The notes below the pieces were generated by a model. It saw only the letters and a list, made by a program, of their open reading frames with translations, made no database searches and was not told the origin of the DNA. Positions 1-6,190 of a DNA stretch of 8,609 bases are shown piece by piece; within the stretch, counting starts at the first letter, position 1; each line of letters opens with the position of its first letter. The stretch is from positions 1-8,609 of the forward strand of contig JAMONQ010000125.1 in the NCBI GenBank assembly GCA_027065635.1, written 5' to 3'. The translations under genes were made by a program, and so were the position numbers. Source of the DNA: Campylobacterales bacterium (lineage in GTDB: Bacteria; Campylobacterota; Campylobacteria; Campylobacterales; Hydrogenimonadaceae).

Positions 1-1065
1 AAACTGATCAAAAAGTGCAGCGGCTTCAACGGTGTGGGTAGACTTCAAATCGCCAAGATCCCTGACGAGGGTTTGCGGATTGCAGGAGATATAGAGGATA
101 GTTTCGAAACCTAAGACGAGCCGACGCGTCCCTTCATCGAGCCCCGCTCTGGGCGGGTCGACCAGCACCGTCTGCAGATCGTAGCCCGCCAGATCGATCC
201 CACGCAGCCGTGTAAACTCCCTCTTTCCCTCCAGAGCTTCGGTAAACTCTTCGCTGCTCATCCTCACGAAGGCGATATTCTCCACCCCGTTGAGAGAGCA
301 GTTCTCCTTCGCCGCATGGATGGAGCGTTTGGAGATTTCGGTGGCGATCACCCGCCTGAAAAGTGTAGAGAGGGGAATCGTGAAGTTCCCCGCTCCGGCG
401 TAGAGTTCACAAAAATCTCCCCGGCCGTAGCGCCTCGCCTGCTTCATCGCCCAGCCGATCATCTTTTCGTTTACACCGGGATTTGGCTGTGTAAAGCTCT
501 GCTCGTAGTGGCGGTAGCGGTAGACTCTGCCATCTACATTTACAGACTCTGTCACGAACTCTTCGGAGAGTACGATCTTTTGCTTTCTACTTCTGCCGAT
601 TATCTTCGCATCGAGAGTCCGCTCGAGCTCTTTGGCCGCTCTCTCCCACGCTTCATCGAGCCTTCTGTGATATAGCATCGTTATCAGCAGCTCATCCGTT
701 GTAGAGGATAGAAACTCTATTCCGAAAAGTCTGTTTCCAAGCTGTTTATCTGCGTTTACCGCCTCCATAAGCCGCCACATTCTGCTCTCGATGACGCTCG
801 ATACCATCTGACACTCTTCGAGCGTGACGAAACCTTTTCCCTCCAAATTGCGCATCGCGTATGCGCATCTGCCGTTATCATGGTATACCTTGAACTCCGC
901 ACGCCCCCTGTATCGCTGTGGGGCGGAAGCGAAACTCTCTATCGTGCCGTCGTAAAAAGGTGAAAGAAGCTCTTTCAGACGCACTTTTTTGGCTTCAAGC
1001 TGCTCTTCGTAACTCGTGTCGAATATGGAGCAGCTGCCGCACGAGCCGAAGTGTCTACATCTCAC
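1..1065 (-). CDS. trmA: tRNA (uracil-54-C5)-methyltransferase TrmA, C-terminus cut by window edge
   Basis: Cytosolic SAM-dependent enzyme that makes 5-methyluridine at tRNA position 54. The 355 residues visible on the minus strand include SFTQPN (190-195), the SAM-binding ELYAGAGNF (220-228), DPPRAG (303-308) and ISCNPQTL with the presumed nucleophile Cys328 (E. coli Cys324). The sequence ends at LFDQF, so about 15 residues lie outside the window, including the expected general-base Glu of the HHMxCG segment. The start is GTG at 1065-1063: it gives an N-terminus RCRHFGSCGSC without an extra leader, and GTGA overlaps the fliP stop by 4 nt, suggesting translational coupling. Cys3, Cys9, Cys12 and Cys85 are spaced like the iron-sulfur ligands of RlmD, which E. 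coli TrmA lacks. Overall similarity is to TrmA rather than RlmD, since there is no TRAM domain. The family is very likely; the exact target RNA is inferred. Confidence 0.92.
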   Translation of the reverse strand, partial: MRCRHFGSCGSCSIFDTSYEEQLEAKKVRLKELLSPFYDGTIESFASAPQRYRGRAEFKVYHDNGRCAYAMRNLEGKGFVTLEECQMVSSVIESRMWRLMEAVNADKQLGNRLFGIEFLSSTTDELLITMLYHRRLDEAWERAAKELERTLDAKIIGRSRKQKIVLSEEFVTESVNVDGRVYRYRHYEQSFTQPNPGVNEKMIGWAMKQARRYGRGDFCELYAGAGNFTIPLSTLFRRVIATEISKRSIHAAKENCSLNGVENIAFVRMSSEEFTEALEGKREFTRLRGIDLAGYDLQTVLVDPPRAGLDEGTRRLVLGFETILYISCNPQTLVRDLGDLKSTHTVEAAALFDQF

Positions 1066-1799
1066 TTGAAACTCTCCACAAGATTTCCGACAAGCAGATG
1101 CCAGCCGTCCACGAGTACAAATATCAATATTTTAAAAGGCAGAGATATCATCACGGGAGGCAGCATCATCATACCCATACTCATCAAAACCGAACTGACC
1201 ACCATATCTATGACAAGAAACGGCAAAAATATCAAAAAGCCTATCTCGAAAGCGGTCTTCAGCTCGCTTATCATGAATGCCGGAAGCAAGACGGTCAAAG
1301 AGACTTCAGCCTCGCTCTGGGGATTTGGAAGGTTTCTTATCCGGTAAAAGAGAGCGAGGTCGGCCTCTCTGGTATTTCGAAGCATGAAGGCTTTGAAGGG
1401 TTTGATCGTCTCGTCGAATGCCGCTTCGTAACCGATTTTTTTATCCATATACGGCTTTATACCGTTTTCGTAAGCCTCTCTACCCATCGGCTCCATGATA
1501 AAAACGGTAATAACAAGGGCCAAAGAGACCAGAAGCTGTGTCGGCGGCGTCTGCTGCGTTCCCAGCGCCTGCCTCAGGAAAGAGAAGACTACGATGAGGC
1601 GGATGAAGCTCGTCATCACCAAAACAAGTGACGGCGCCAGCACCAAAAGAGTCAGAAGTATGACAATATTCAGCGTGTTGACAAGCTGTCTCGGTTCGTC
1701 AGGTGCGCTTAGAGAGAGATTTACCGTAGGGATATCTACGGCGGAAAATGCCGGCAGGATCAAAAGTACAGGCAGAATCCAGAAGAGTCTACTCATCAT
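1062..1799 (-). CDS. fliP: Flagellar type III export gate protein FliP
   Basis: Inner-membrane core subunit of the flagellar protein export gate, forming the FliP-FliQ-FliR complex at the centre of the basal body. 245 residues, the usual family length. An N-terminal hydrophobic signal sequence ends near Ala20 (PAFSA/VD), followed by membrane segments at about 43-63 and 88-103, and a hydrophobic C-terminal half with PAFMISELKTAFEIGFLIF (173-191). GMMM with Met210-212 followed by LPP matches the methionine gate described for FliP. The start is ATG at 1799, sharing one base with the motB stop (TGATG). A second ATG follows at 1796, and TTG at 1802 is possible but less likely; there is no clear Shine-Dalgarno site, so expression probably depends on coupling to motB. 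The stop overlaps the trmA GTG. The distance from other fli genes is usual in Campylobacterota, where flagellar genes are scattered. Confidence 0.96.
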   Translation of the reverse strand: MMSRLFWILPVLLILPAFSAVDIPTVNLSLSAPDEPRQLVNTLNIVILLTLLVLAPSLVLVMTSFIRLIVVFSFLRQALGTQQTPPTQLLVSLALVITVFIMEPMGREAYENGIKPYMDKKIGYEAAFDETIKPFKAFMLRNTREADLALFYRIRNLPNPQSEAEVSLTVLLPAFMISELKTAFEIGFLIFLPFLVIDMVVSSVLMSMGMMMLPPVMISLPFKILIFVLVDGWHLLVGNLVESFK

Positions 1800-2635
1800 C
1801 AATCGGCAGCCGGTATTTTGGCATCGAGTATTCCTTTTCTCGCACTCTTTTCAAGCTCCGGTTCATTGGAGAAGAAATAGAGATCTACACGTCTGTTTTT
1901 GGCACGGCCCTCAGGGGTCGCGTTGGTAGCTACAGGCTTGAACTCCGCGTTGCCGCATGCGGAGAGCCTCTTCGGATCGACTCCGTCTTTTATGAGCTCC
2001 TTCACCACAGATACCGCACGAGCCGCGGACAACTCCCAGTTGTCACGATATGGACTTCCCGGTCCCGGAGGAACATTGTCGGTATGGCCCCTTACATTCA
2101 CCTGTAGAGTATTGGGCAGCTTCTCTATTATCATCGCTATTCTTTTCAGGAAAAGTATAGCATCCATATTATCAATTTTCGCTTCACCCGGCTTGAAAAG
2201 AAGCTCCGCCGGAAGCCTGAGCAAAAAGCCCTTTTCAGACTCCTCCAAAACGGCAGGTGTCGCCCCCTGACTCATCATGATCTCGTTCATTTCATCTTTT
2301 AGCGACTGTAGCTGCATCATCATCTTGCTGATCTGGTTGTCCATCTGGGGTTGTGACTGCTGTGAAGTCTGAATTTCGGTCGGGGAGGTAGCGGCCGCTC
2401 CTCCTCCTGTGCCGCTCTCCATACGCCTCTCCTCCAGTTCGGAGCGCTCGCCGCCCTCAAGAACCGAAAGTGCTCCGGCAAGAGAACCGATAGCCTCTTC
2501 GAGCTTTTTCGCATCCATGGTGGACATTGAAAGCAGCAGAACGAAAAAGCATAGCAAAAGGCTCATCAGGTCGCCGAAAGCGGCAAGCCATCCCGGCAGA
2601 CACTTCGGACACTCCGGGCACTTCTTCTTTCCCAT
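1799..2635 (-). CDS. motB: Flagellar stator protein MotB, PomB-like
   Basis: Peptidoglycan-anchored half of the flagellar stator. 278 residues: a short cytoplasmic N-terminus containing CPECPKC (6-12), one membrane helix (about 15-37) with the ion-binding Asp22 in FGDLMSLL, a plug-like segment (41-60), a low-complexity linker rich in Gly, Ser and Gln (70-100), a possible helical stretch (100-123), and an OmpA-like peptidoglycan-binding domain (about 135-255) with RGHTDN (182-187), NWELSAARA (199-207) and KNRRVDLYF (246-254). The motif around the Asp, CFFVLLLS after it and the MD at 40-41 match Vibrio PomB better than E. coli MotB, which points to a sodium-type channel (inference). It lies 10 nt downstream of motA and shares one base with fliP. 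No residue expected for function is missing. Confidence 0.95.
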   Translation of the reverse strand: MGKKKCPECPKCLPGWLAAFGDLMSLLLCFFVLLLSMSTMDAKKLEEAIGSLAGALSVLEGGERSELEERRMESGTGGGAAATSPTEIQTSQQSQPQMDNQISKMMMQLQSLKDEMNEIMMSQGATPAVLEESEKGFLLRLPAELLFKPGEAKIDNMDAILFLKRIAMIIEKLPNTLQVNVRGHTDNVPPGPGSPYRDNWELSAARAVSVVKELIKDGVDPKRLSACGNAEFKPVATNATPEGRAKNRRVDLYFFSNEPELEKSARKGILDAKIPAAD

Positions 2636-2645
2636 CGGCTATGAC

Positions 2646-3410
2646 CTATTCAAACTGGCTGACCCGTTCGTTCGGGGGCAGGAACGAGAGCAGTTTGGCC
2701 TCCAGCGTCCGTGGGTTGTCCCCGGCCTGGATAGACATTATGCCCTCCAGAATGATCGTCCGTACCAGATTTTCGTCCGCATCACGGATATTGAGAATGT
2801 TTGCGATGGGGGTACCGAAGATGTTTCCGATCATGGCCCCGTACATCGTCGTCAAAAGGGCAACCGCCATAGATGGACCGATGGCGCTGGGATCGGACAT
2901 GTTCAGAAGCATCGCGACAAGACCGATTAGAGTACCGATCATACCCATGGCACCGGCAAGTCCCGCCCACTGATCGAATATGGCGGCATTTGCCTTGTGC
3001 CTTTCGCTGGTCTGCTCCATCTCGATCTCGAGCAGCTCTCTTATCGTATCGGGCTCGTTGCCGTCTACAGCCATCGAGAGACCCTTTTTCAAAAACTCGT
3101 TCTCTTCGTTGTTGGCTGCCGCCTCCAAAGAGAGAATACCGTCGCGCCTTGCCTGCGTCGAGTACTCGACCAGCTTTTTTATGAGCTCCGGCACATTCTC
3201 CTGCGGAGGCTTGATGGCGATCATGAAGATCTTTACAAAGTTCTTCATCTGCTCCATCTTGAATGCGACGAGGAGTGCGCCGATCGAACCGCCTATAACG
3301 ATCAAAACGGAGGGGATATCTATATATGCTCCTATCCCCACACCCATGGCCATAGCACCGAACAGAAGGCCAAGAATCAATACCAAACCGATGACACTAC
3401 CCAAGTCCAT
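2646..3410 (-). CDS. motA: Flagellar stator protein MotA, PomA-like
   Basis: Four-helix inner-membrane stator subunit that surrounds MotB and pushes on the rotor protein FliG. The start at ATG 3410 (254 residues) is chosen because AGGAG at 3420-3416 lies 5 nt upstream; a GTG at 3416 would overlap that ribosome site. Helices lie at about 3-22, 32-50, 148-170 and 178-202. The cytoplasmic loop holds ARRDGILSLE (87-96), matching rotor-contact charges Arg88 and Glu96 of PomA. Thr160, Thr187 and Thr188 match PomA Thr158, Thr185 and Thr186, residues linked to sodium selectivity, so a sodium motor is likely (inference). Odd: the proline before the third-helix GMIGT motif (E. coli Pro173, PomA Pro151) is Gly153 here, while the second conserved proline is kept in GTPIAN. 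First gene of the motA-motB-fliP-trmA cluster. Confidence 0.95.
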   Translation of the reverse strand: MDLGSVIGLVLILGLLFGAMAMGVGIGAYIDIPSVLIVIGGSIGALLVAFKMEQMKNFVKIFMIAIKPPQENVPELIKKLVEYSTQARRDGILSLEAAANNEENEFLKKGLSMAVDGNEPDTIRELLEIEMEQTSERHKANAAIFDQWAGLAGAMGMIGTLIGLVAMLLNMSDPSAIGPSMAVALLTTMYGAMIGNIFGTPIANILNIRDADENLVRTIILEGIMSIQAGDNPRTLEAKLLSFLPPNERVSQFE

Positions 3411-3415
3411 CGACA

Positions 3416-3420
3416 CTCCT
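3416..3420 (-). promoter_or_regulatory. Shine-Dalgarno site that sets the motA start
   Basis: On the minus strand AGGAG occupies 3420-3416, 5 nt before ATG at 3410. The in-frame GTG at 3416-3414 shares its first base with this site and so is unlikely to be the start. The resulting N-terminus MDLGSVIGL also aligns with the MDLATLLGL of Vibrio PomA. Confidence 0.75.
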
Positions 3421-3429
3421 GCTTTATCC

Positions 3430-3444
3430 CGTAAAATCTTTACG
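3430..3444. promoter_or_regulatory. Perfect 6-bp dyad in the motA leader
   Basis: CGTAAA at 3430-3435 and TTTACG at 3439-3444 are exact reverse complements around a 3-nt spacer. The element is 20-34 bp upstream of the motA ATG, between the putative -10 box and the ribosome site, where a bound regulator or a small hairpin could affect motA expression. It is short and could be chance. Confidence 0.3.
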
Positions 3445-3457
3445 TTATTTCTGTGAT

Positions 3458-3468
3458 ACTATATCGGC
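3458..3468 (-). promoter_or_regulatory. Putative sigma28 (FliA)-type -10 element for motA
   Basis: On the minus strand 3468-3461 reads GCCGATAT, seven of eight matches to the sigma28 -10 consensus GCCGATAA. No TAAA -35 box is found at the usual 15-nt spacing; the upstream stretch is simply AT-rich. Overlapping it, 3463-3458 reads TATAGT, a five-of-six match to a housekeeping -10. Transcription would begin about 40 nt before motA. motAB is a late, sigma28-dependent operon in enterics, which makes the reading plausible but not proven. Confidence 0.4.
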
Positions 3469-3498
3469 CTGTTGAATATAAATATAAAGAGTCCCCCG

Positions 3499-3522
3499 AA
3501 ATGGCCAAAATTTGGGACATTT
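3499..3522. promoter_or_regulatory. 24-bp imperfect dyad, candidate operator between motA and glmU
   Basis: The left arm AAATGGCCAAAA (3499-3510) and right arm TTTGGGACATTT (3511-3522) are reverse complements at 10 of 12 positions with no spacer. The symmetry centre lies about 100 bp from both divergent start codons, and the right arm overlaps the putative glmU -35. That placement suits a dimeric DNA-binding regulator. No regulator is encoded in the window and the match to any known operator was not tested. Confidence 0.35.
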
Positions 3523-3543
3523 TAATCTTTGTTGCGTTAAAAT
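3514..3543 (+). promoter_or_regulatory. Putative housekeeping promoter for the glmU operon
   Basis: A -10-like TAAAAT at 3538-3543 (five of six to TATAAT) is preceded at 18 nt by GGGACA at 3514-3519 (four of six to TTGACA). Transcription would start near 3550, leaving a leader of about 65 nt before glmU. The AT-rich stretch upstream (3474-3490) fits the Campylobacterota habit of weak -35 boxes with AT-rich upstream DNA. This is a visual match only. Confidence 0.35.
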
Positions 3544-3615
3544 CTCATAAAAGTCGGGCATCGTGCCGCGTCGAGATCCGAAGAGAAGCCATACCAAAAG
3601 AGGGGTCAGAAAAAG

Positions 3616-4914
3616 ATGAGTCTTTCAGTCATAGTTTTAGCTGCCGGTCAGGGTACGCGGATGAAATCCGAACTTCCCAAGGTTCTGCACAAAATAAGCG
3701 GTCTTCCGATGATCCACTACACCATCAAGACAGCCCAGAGCATCAGCGACGACGTAACGGTCGTACTCTTTCACCAGGCCGATCGTATCGAAAAAGAGAT
3801 CACGGAGAATTTCGACAATGTAAAGTTCAAGCTCCAGGACCACGAAAACTACCCCGGAACCGGCGGAGCCGTGATGAATATCGAGCCGAAGCACGAAAGA
3901 GTGCTGGTGCTAAACGGTGATATGCCCCTCGTAACCCCTGACTCTCTAAAACCGCTTCTGGAGAAAGAGGGCGATATCGTCATGAGTGTCTTCGATCTGG
4001 ACGATCCTTCCGGTTACGGCAGAGTGGTCGTAGAAGACGGTGAAGTGCAAGCGATCGTCGAAGAGAAGGATTGCACGGAGGATCAAAAAAGAATAAAGAC
4101 GGTAAACGCCGGAGTCTATATCTTCAAGAAGGAAGTTCTGGATCGGTACCTGCCGCTGCTTGGCAACGACAATGCCCAGTCGGAATACTACCTCACAGAC
4201 ATCATAAAGATGGCCCGCGAGGAGAAGAGACACATACTGCCGGTATGGGTAGAGGAAGAGGCATTCAAGGGTGTAAACAGCAGATACGATCTGGCACATG
4301 CGGAAGAGATGATGCAAGCGCGCATAAAAGAGAGATGGATGCGTTCGGGAGTCACGATGCACCTTCCCTCCACCATATATATCGACTCGCGCGCCGAGTT
4401 CATCGGTGAGTGCACCCTCGACAACGGTGTGACCATACACGGAGAGTCCCTGATCGTAAACAGCCATATCAAGTCGCACAGCGTCATAGAAGATGCCGAA
4501 ATAAAAAACTCATCATGCGGCCCGATGGCAAGAATAAGGCCGGGAAGCTTGCTCGAAGATACGCATATCGGAAACTTCGTCGAAGTGAAAAAATCTCGTT
4601 TAAAGGGTGTCAAAGCCGGCCATTTGAGCTATCTTGGCGACGCACATATCGAAGAGGGAACGAATATAGGCGCCGGTACCATAACGTGCAACTACGACGG
4701 TATAAACAAATATGAGACCAAAATAGGCAAGAACGTCTTCATAGGCTCGGATACACAGCTCATAGCCCCCGTAACTATCGAGGACAATGTAATGATCGCG
4801 GCCGGTACCACCGTGACGGACGATGTGAAGGAGGGGGCGCTCGCGATTTCAAGAACACCCCAAAAGATCGTAGAGCGGTTTTTCCACAGATTTTTCAAAA
4901 AAGCGCAAAAGTAA
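3616..4914 (+). CDS. glmU: Bifunctional GlmU: UDP-GlcNAc pyrophosphorylase / glucosamine-1-phosphate acetyltransferase
   Basis: Cytosolic enzyme making UDP-N-acetylglucosamine, precursor of peptidoglycan and LPS. 432 residues, usual for epsilon GlmU. The N-terminal uridyltransferase has LAAGQGTRMKSELPKVLH (8-25), the nucleotide loop YPGTGGAV (79-86; E. coli has GTGHA), LNGDMPL with Mg-binding Asp102 (99-105), YGRVV (134-138), NAQSEYYLTD (186-195) and Asn221. The C-terminal left-handed beta-helix (about 250-415) carries RIRPG (306-310) and KAGHLSYLGD (333-342) with catalytic His336, then AGTITCNYDG (353-362). Start ATG 3616 begins directly before the first beta-strand; a GAGGGG ribosome-binding sequence lies at about 3599-3605, slightly far upstream. 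The TAA stop shares one base with the coaBC ATG. First gene of the plus-strand operon, divergent from motA. Confidence 0.97.
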   Translation: MSLSVIVLAAGQGTRMKSELPKVLHKISGLPMIHYTIKTAQSISDDVTVVLFHQADRIEKEITENFDNVKFKLQDHENYPGTGGAVMNIEPKHERVLVLNGDMPLVTPDSLKPLLEKEGDIVMSVFDLDDPSGYGRVVVEDGEVQAIVEEKDCTEDQKRIKTVNAGVYIFKKEVLDRYLPLLGNDNAQSEYYLTDIIKMAREEKRHILPVWVEEEAFKGVNSRYDLAHAEEMMQARIKERWMRSGVTMHLPSTIYIDSRAEFIGECTLDNGVTIHGESLIVNSHIKSHSVIEDAEIKNSSCGPMARIRPGSLLEDTHIGNFVEVKKSRLKGVKAGHLSYLGDAHIEEGTNIGAGTITCNYDGINKYETKIGKNVFIGSDTQLIAPVTIEDNVMIAAGTTVTDDVKEGALAISRTPQKIVERFFHRFFKKAQK

Positions 4915-6179
4915 TGGTAGAGCAGGTTCGACTCGACGGTAAAAGGATTCTCATAGGCGTTACAGGGAGTATCGCCGCCTACCGGGCCTGTGAACTGGTG
5001 CGCCTCTATGTAAAGGCGGGCGCCGATGTTCGCGTAGTGATGAGCAAGGCGGCAAAGCGTTTCGTTACTCCACTCACATTCGAAGCCCTTTGCGGCAACC
5101 GTGTTCTTCACGAAGAGAGTGAAGAGTGGAGCAGCGATCTGAACCATATCGGCATAGGAGAGTGGGCCGATCTTTTTGTAATCGCTCCTGCTACCGCCAA
5201 CACGATCAACAAAATCTCGAATGCCATAGCGGACAATCTTCTTTTGCAGACTGCACTGGCCTTTGCGGGAACGACACTTATCTGCCCCGCCGCCAATACC
5301 AGGATGCTGGAGCATCCGGTAACTCAAGGAAGCCTCAAGCTCATAAAGCTTCACCGAGTCGAAATAGTGGAGCCGCAGACAAAACTGCTTGCATGCAACA
5401 GCGTAGGCAAGGGAGCGATGGCTGAACCGGAGACGATCTTCTCCGTCTCGCTGAAACATCTGTTCGAGGATGAGTACTGGAAAAACAGGCGCGTCGTAGT
5501 AACAGGAGGGGGTACTATCGAAAAGATCGACGATGTAAGGTATATCGGAAACTTCTCCAGCGGAAAGATGGCCGAAGCTCTCGTAACCGCACTTTATGCC
5601 AAAGGAGCGGATGTCTGCTATATCACGACGAAAGAGCCGATAAGCATACCTCCCGTTCATGTTATAAAAGTGGAAAGTGCACGCGAAATGTATCGCTACA
5701 CGGAAGATGCTCTCAAAGTGGCTAAAAAGGGAGTCCTGACAAAACCGTCGTTCCATTCGGAATCGAATCAGCCGCAGCTGGTGCAAAAGAGTCCATGGCT
5801 CTTCATGGCCGCGGCCGTCGGTGACTACAGCCCGTCTCATCCGCAAAGCGGAAAACTGAAAAAGAGCGCACTGGGCGAAAAGTGGTCTCTCGAACTCGTA
5901 CAAAACCCCGACATCATCGCCTCTATCGACAAAACAGGCATAAAAACCGTAGCCTTCAAAGCGGAGCTTGATAAAAAGAGCGCTCTTGAAAACGCCAGAG
6001 CCGCTCTTGCAGAGAAGGGGGTCGATGCAGTCGCTCTGAATATTCTCGAGGGTAGTTCCGGTTTCGGAAGCGATACGAACGCTATCACACTCATAACCGC
6101 AAAGAAAGAGACAGAGATACCGGCAGCGACGAAGAGTGCGGTAGCGTTTTCGATGCTGGAGGCTCTGAAGAGCCTATGA
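4914..6179 (+). CDS. coaBC: Bifunctional CoaBC: phosphopantothenoylcysteine decarboxylase / phosphopantothenate-cysteine ligase
   Basis: Cytosolic flavoprotein carrying out two successive steps of coenzyme A synthesis. 421 residues, against about 406 in E. coli. The N-terminal CoaC half (10-180) has the FMN-binding GVTGSIAAY (15-23), catalytic His78 in LNHIG, APATANTI (91-98), PAANTRM (125-131) in place of the usual PAMNxxMW but with Asn128 kept, and ACNSVGKGAM (160-169) with the active-site Cys161. The C-terminal CoaB half (190-421) has VTGGGTIEKIDDVRYI (196-211), GNFSSGKM with Asn213 (212-219), MAAAVGDY (298-305) and a Lys-containing GKLKKS (313-318). The segment 272-294, before MAAAV, looks like an extra loop that accounts for part of the added length. 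ATG 4914 overlaps the glmU stop by one base with no strong ribosome site; the stop overlaps the next gene by 4 nt. Confidence 0.96.
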   Translation: MVEQVRLDGKRILIGVTGSIAAYRACELVRLYVKAGADVRVVMSKAAKRFVTPLTFEALCGNRVLHEESEEWSSDLNHIGIGEWADLFVIAPATANTINKISNAIADNLLLQTALAFAGTTLICPAANTRMLEHPVTQGSLKLIKLHRVEIVEPQTKLLACNSVGKGAMAEPETIFSVSLKHLFEDEYWKNRRVVVTGGGTIEKIDDVRYIGNFSSGKMAEALVTALYAKGADVCYITTKEPISIPPVHVIKVESAREMYRYTEDALKVAKKGVLTKPSFHSESNQPQLVQKSPWLFMAAAVGDYSPSHPQSGKLKKSALGEKWSLELVQNPDIIASIDKTGIKTVAFKAELDKKSALENARAALAEKGVDAVALNILEGSSGFGSDTNAITLITAKKETEIPAATKSAVAFSMLEALKSL

Positions 6180-6190
6180 TTCAGGCTCTT
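6160..6190 (+). promoter_or_regulatory. Competing hairpins over the start codon of the gene at 6176
   Basis: AAGAGCCT (6168-6175) and AGGCTCTT (6183-6190) are perfect 8-bp reverse complements with a 7-nt loop that holds the start codon ATG 6176. The same middle arm also complements AGGCTCT at 6160-6166, which overlaps GGAGG (6158-6162), the likely ribosome site. Either pairing would hide initiation signals until ribosomes finishing coaBC (TGA 6177-6179) open the RNA, so this could enforce translational coupling. The repeats are direct sequence facts; the function is inferred, and protein-coding constraint may have created them. Confidence 0.4.

Noticed and set aside
918..1631. Open frame on the plus strand opposite trmA and fliP
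   Set aside because: The product is dominated by Arg, His, Lys and Gln, as expected from the reverse of hydrophobic codons. FliP and TrmA on the other strand are certain.
1800..1802. TTG at 1802 as the fliP start
   Set aside because: Two ATG codons follow immediately, and ATG 1799 gives the usual stop-start overlap with motB and a normal signal sequence.
3411..3416. GTG at 3416 as the motA start
   Set aside because: It overlaps the AGGAG ribosome site; ATG 3410 has correct spacing and the expected N-terminus.
3502..3535. Possible sigma54 promoter (GG...GC elements) before glmU
   Set aside because: The distance between the GG and GC pairs does not fit the required 10-nt spacing.
4669..4810. 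Repeated GCCGGTACCA in glmU
   Set aside because: The two copies encode related turns of the left-handed beta-helix; protein repetition explains them.
4692..5903. Long open frame on the minus strand (about 403 codons) across coaBC
   Set aside because: It lies opposite a gene with complete catalytic motifs, its product is rich in Arg, Cys, Phe and His without recognisable domains, and no ribosome site or operon context supports it. It is an antisense shadow.
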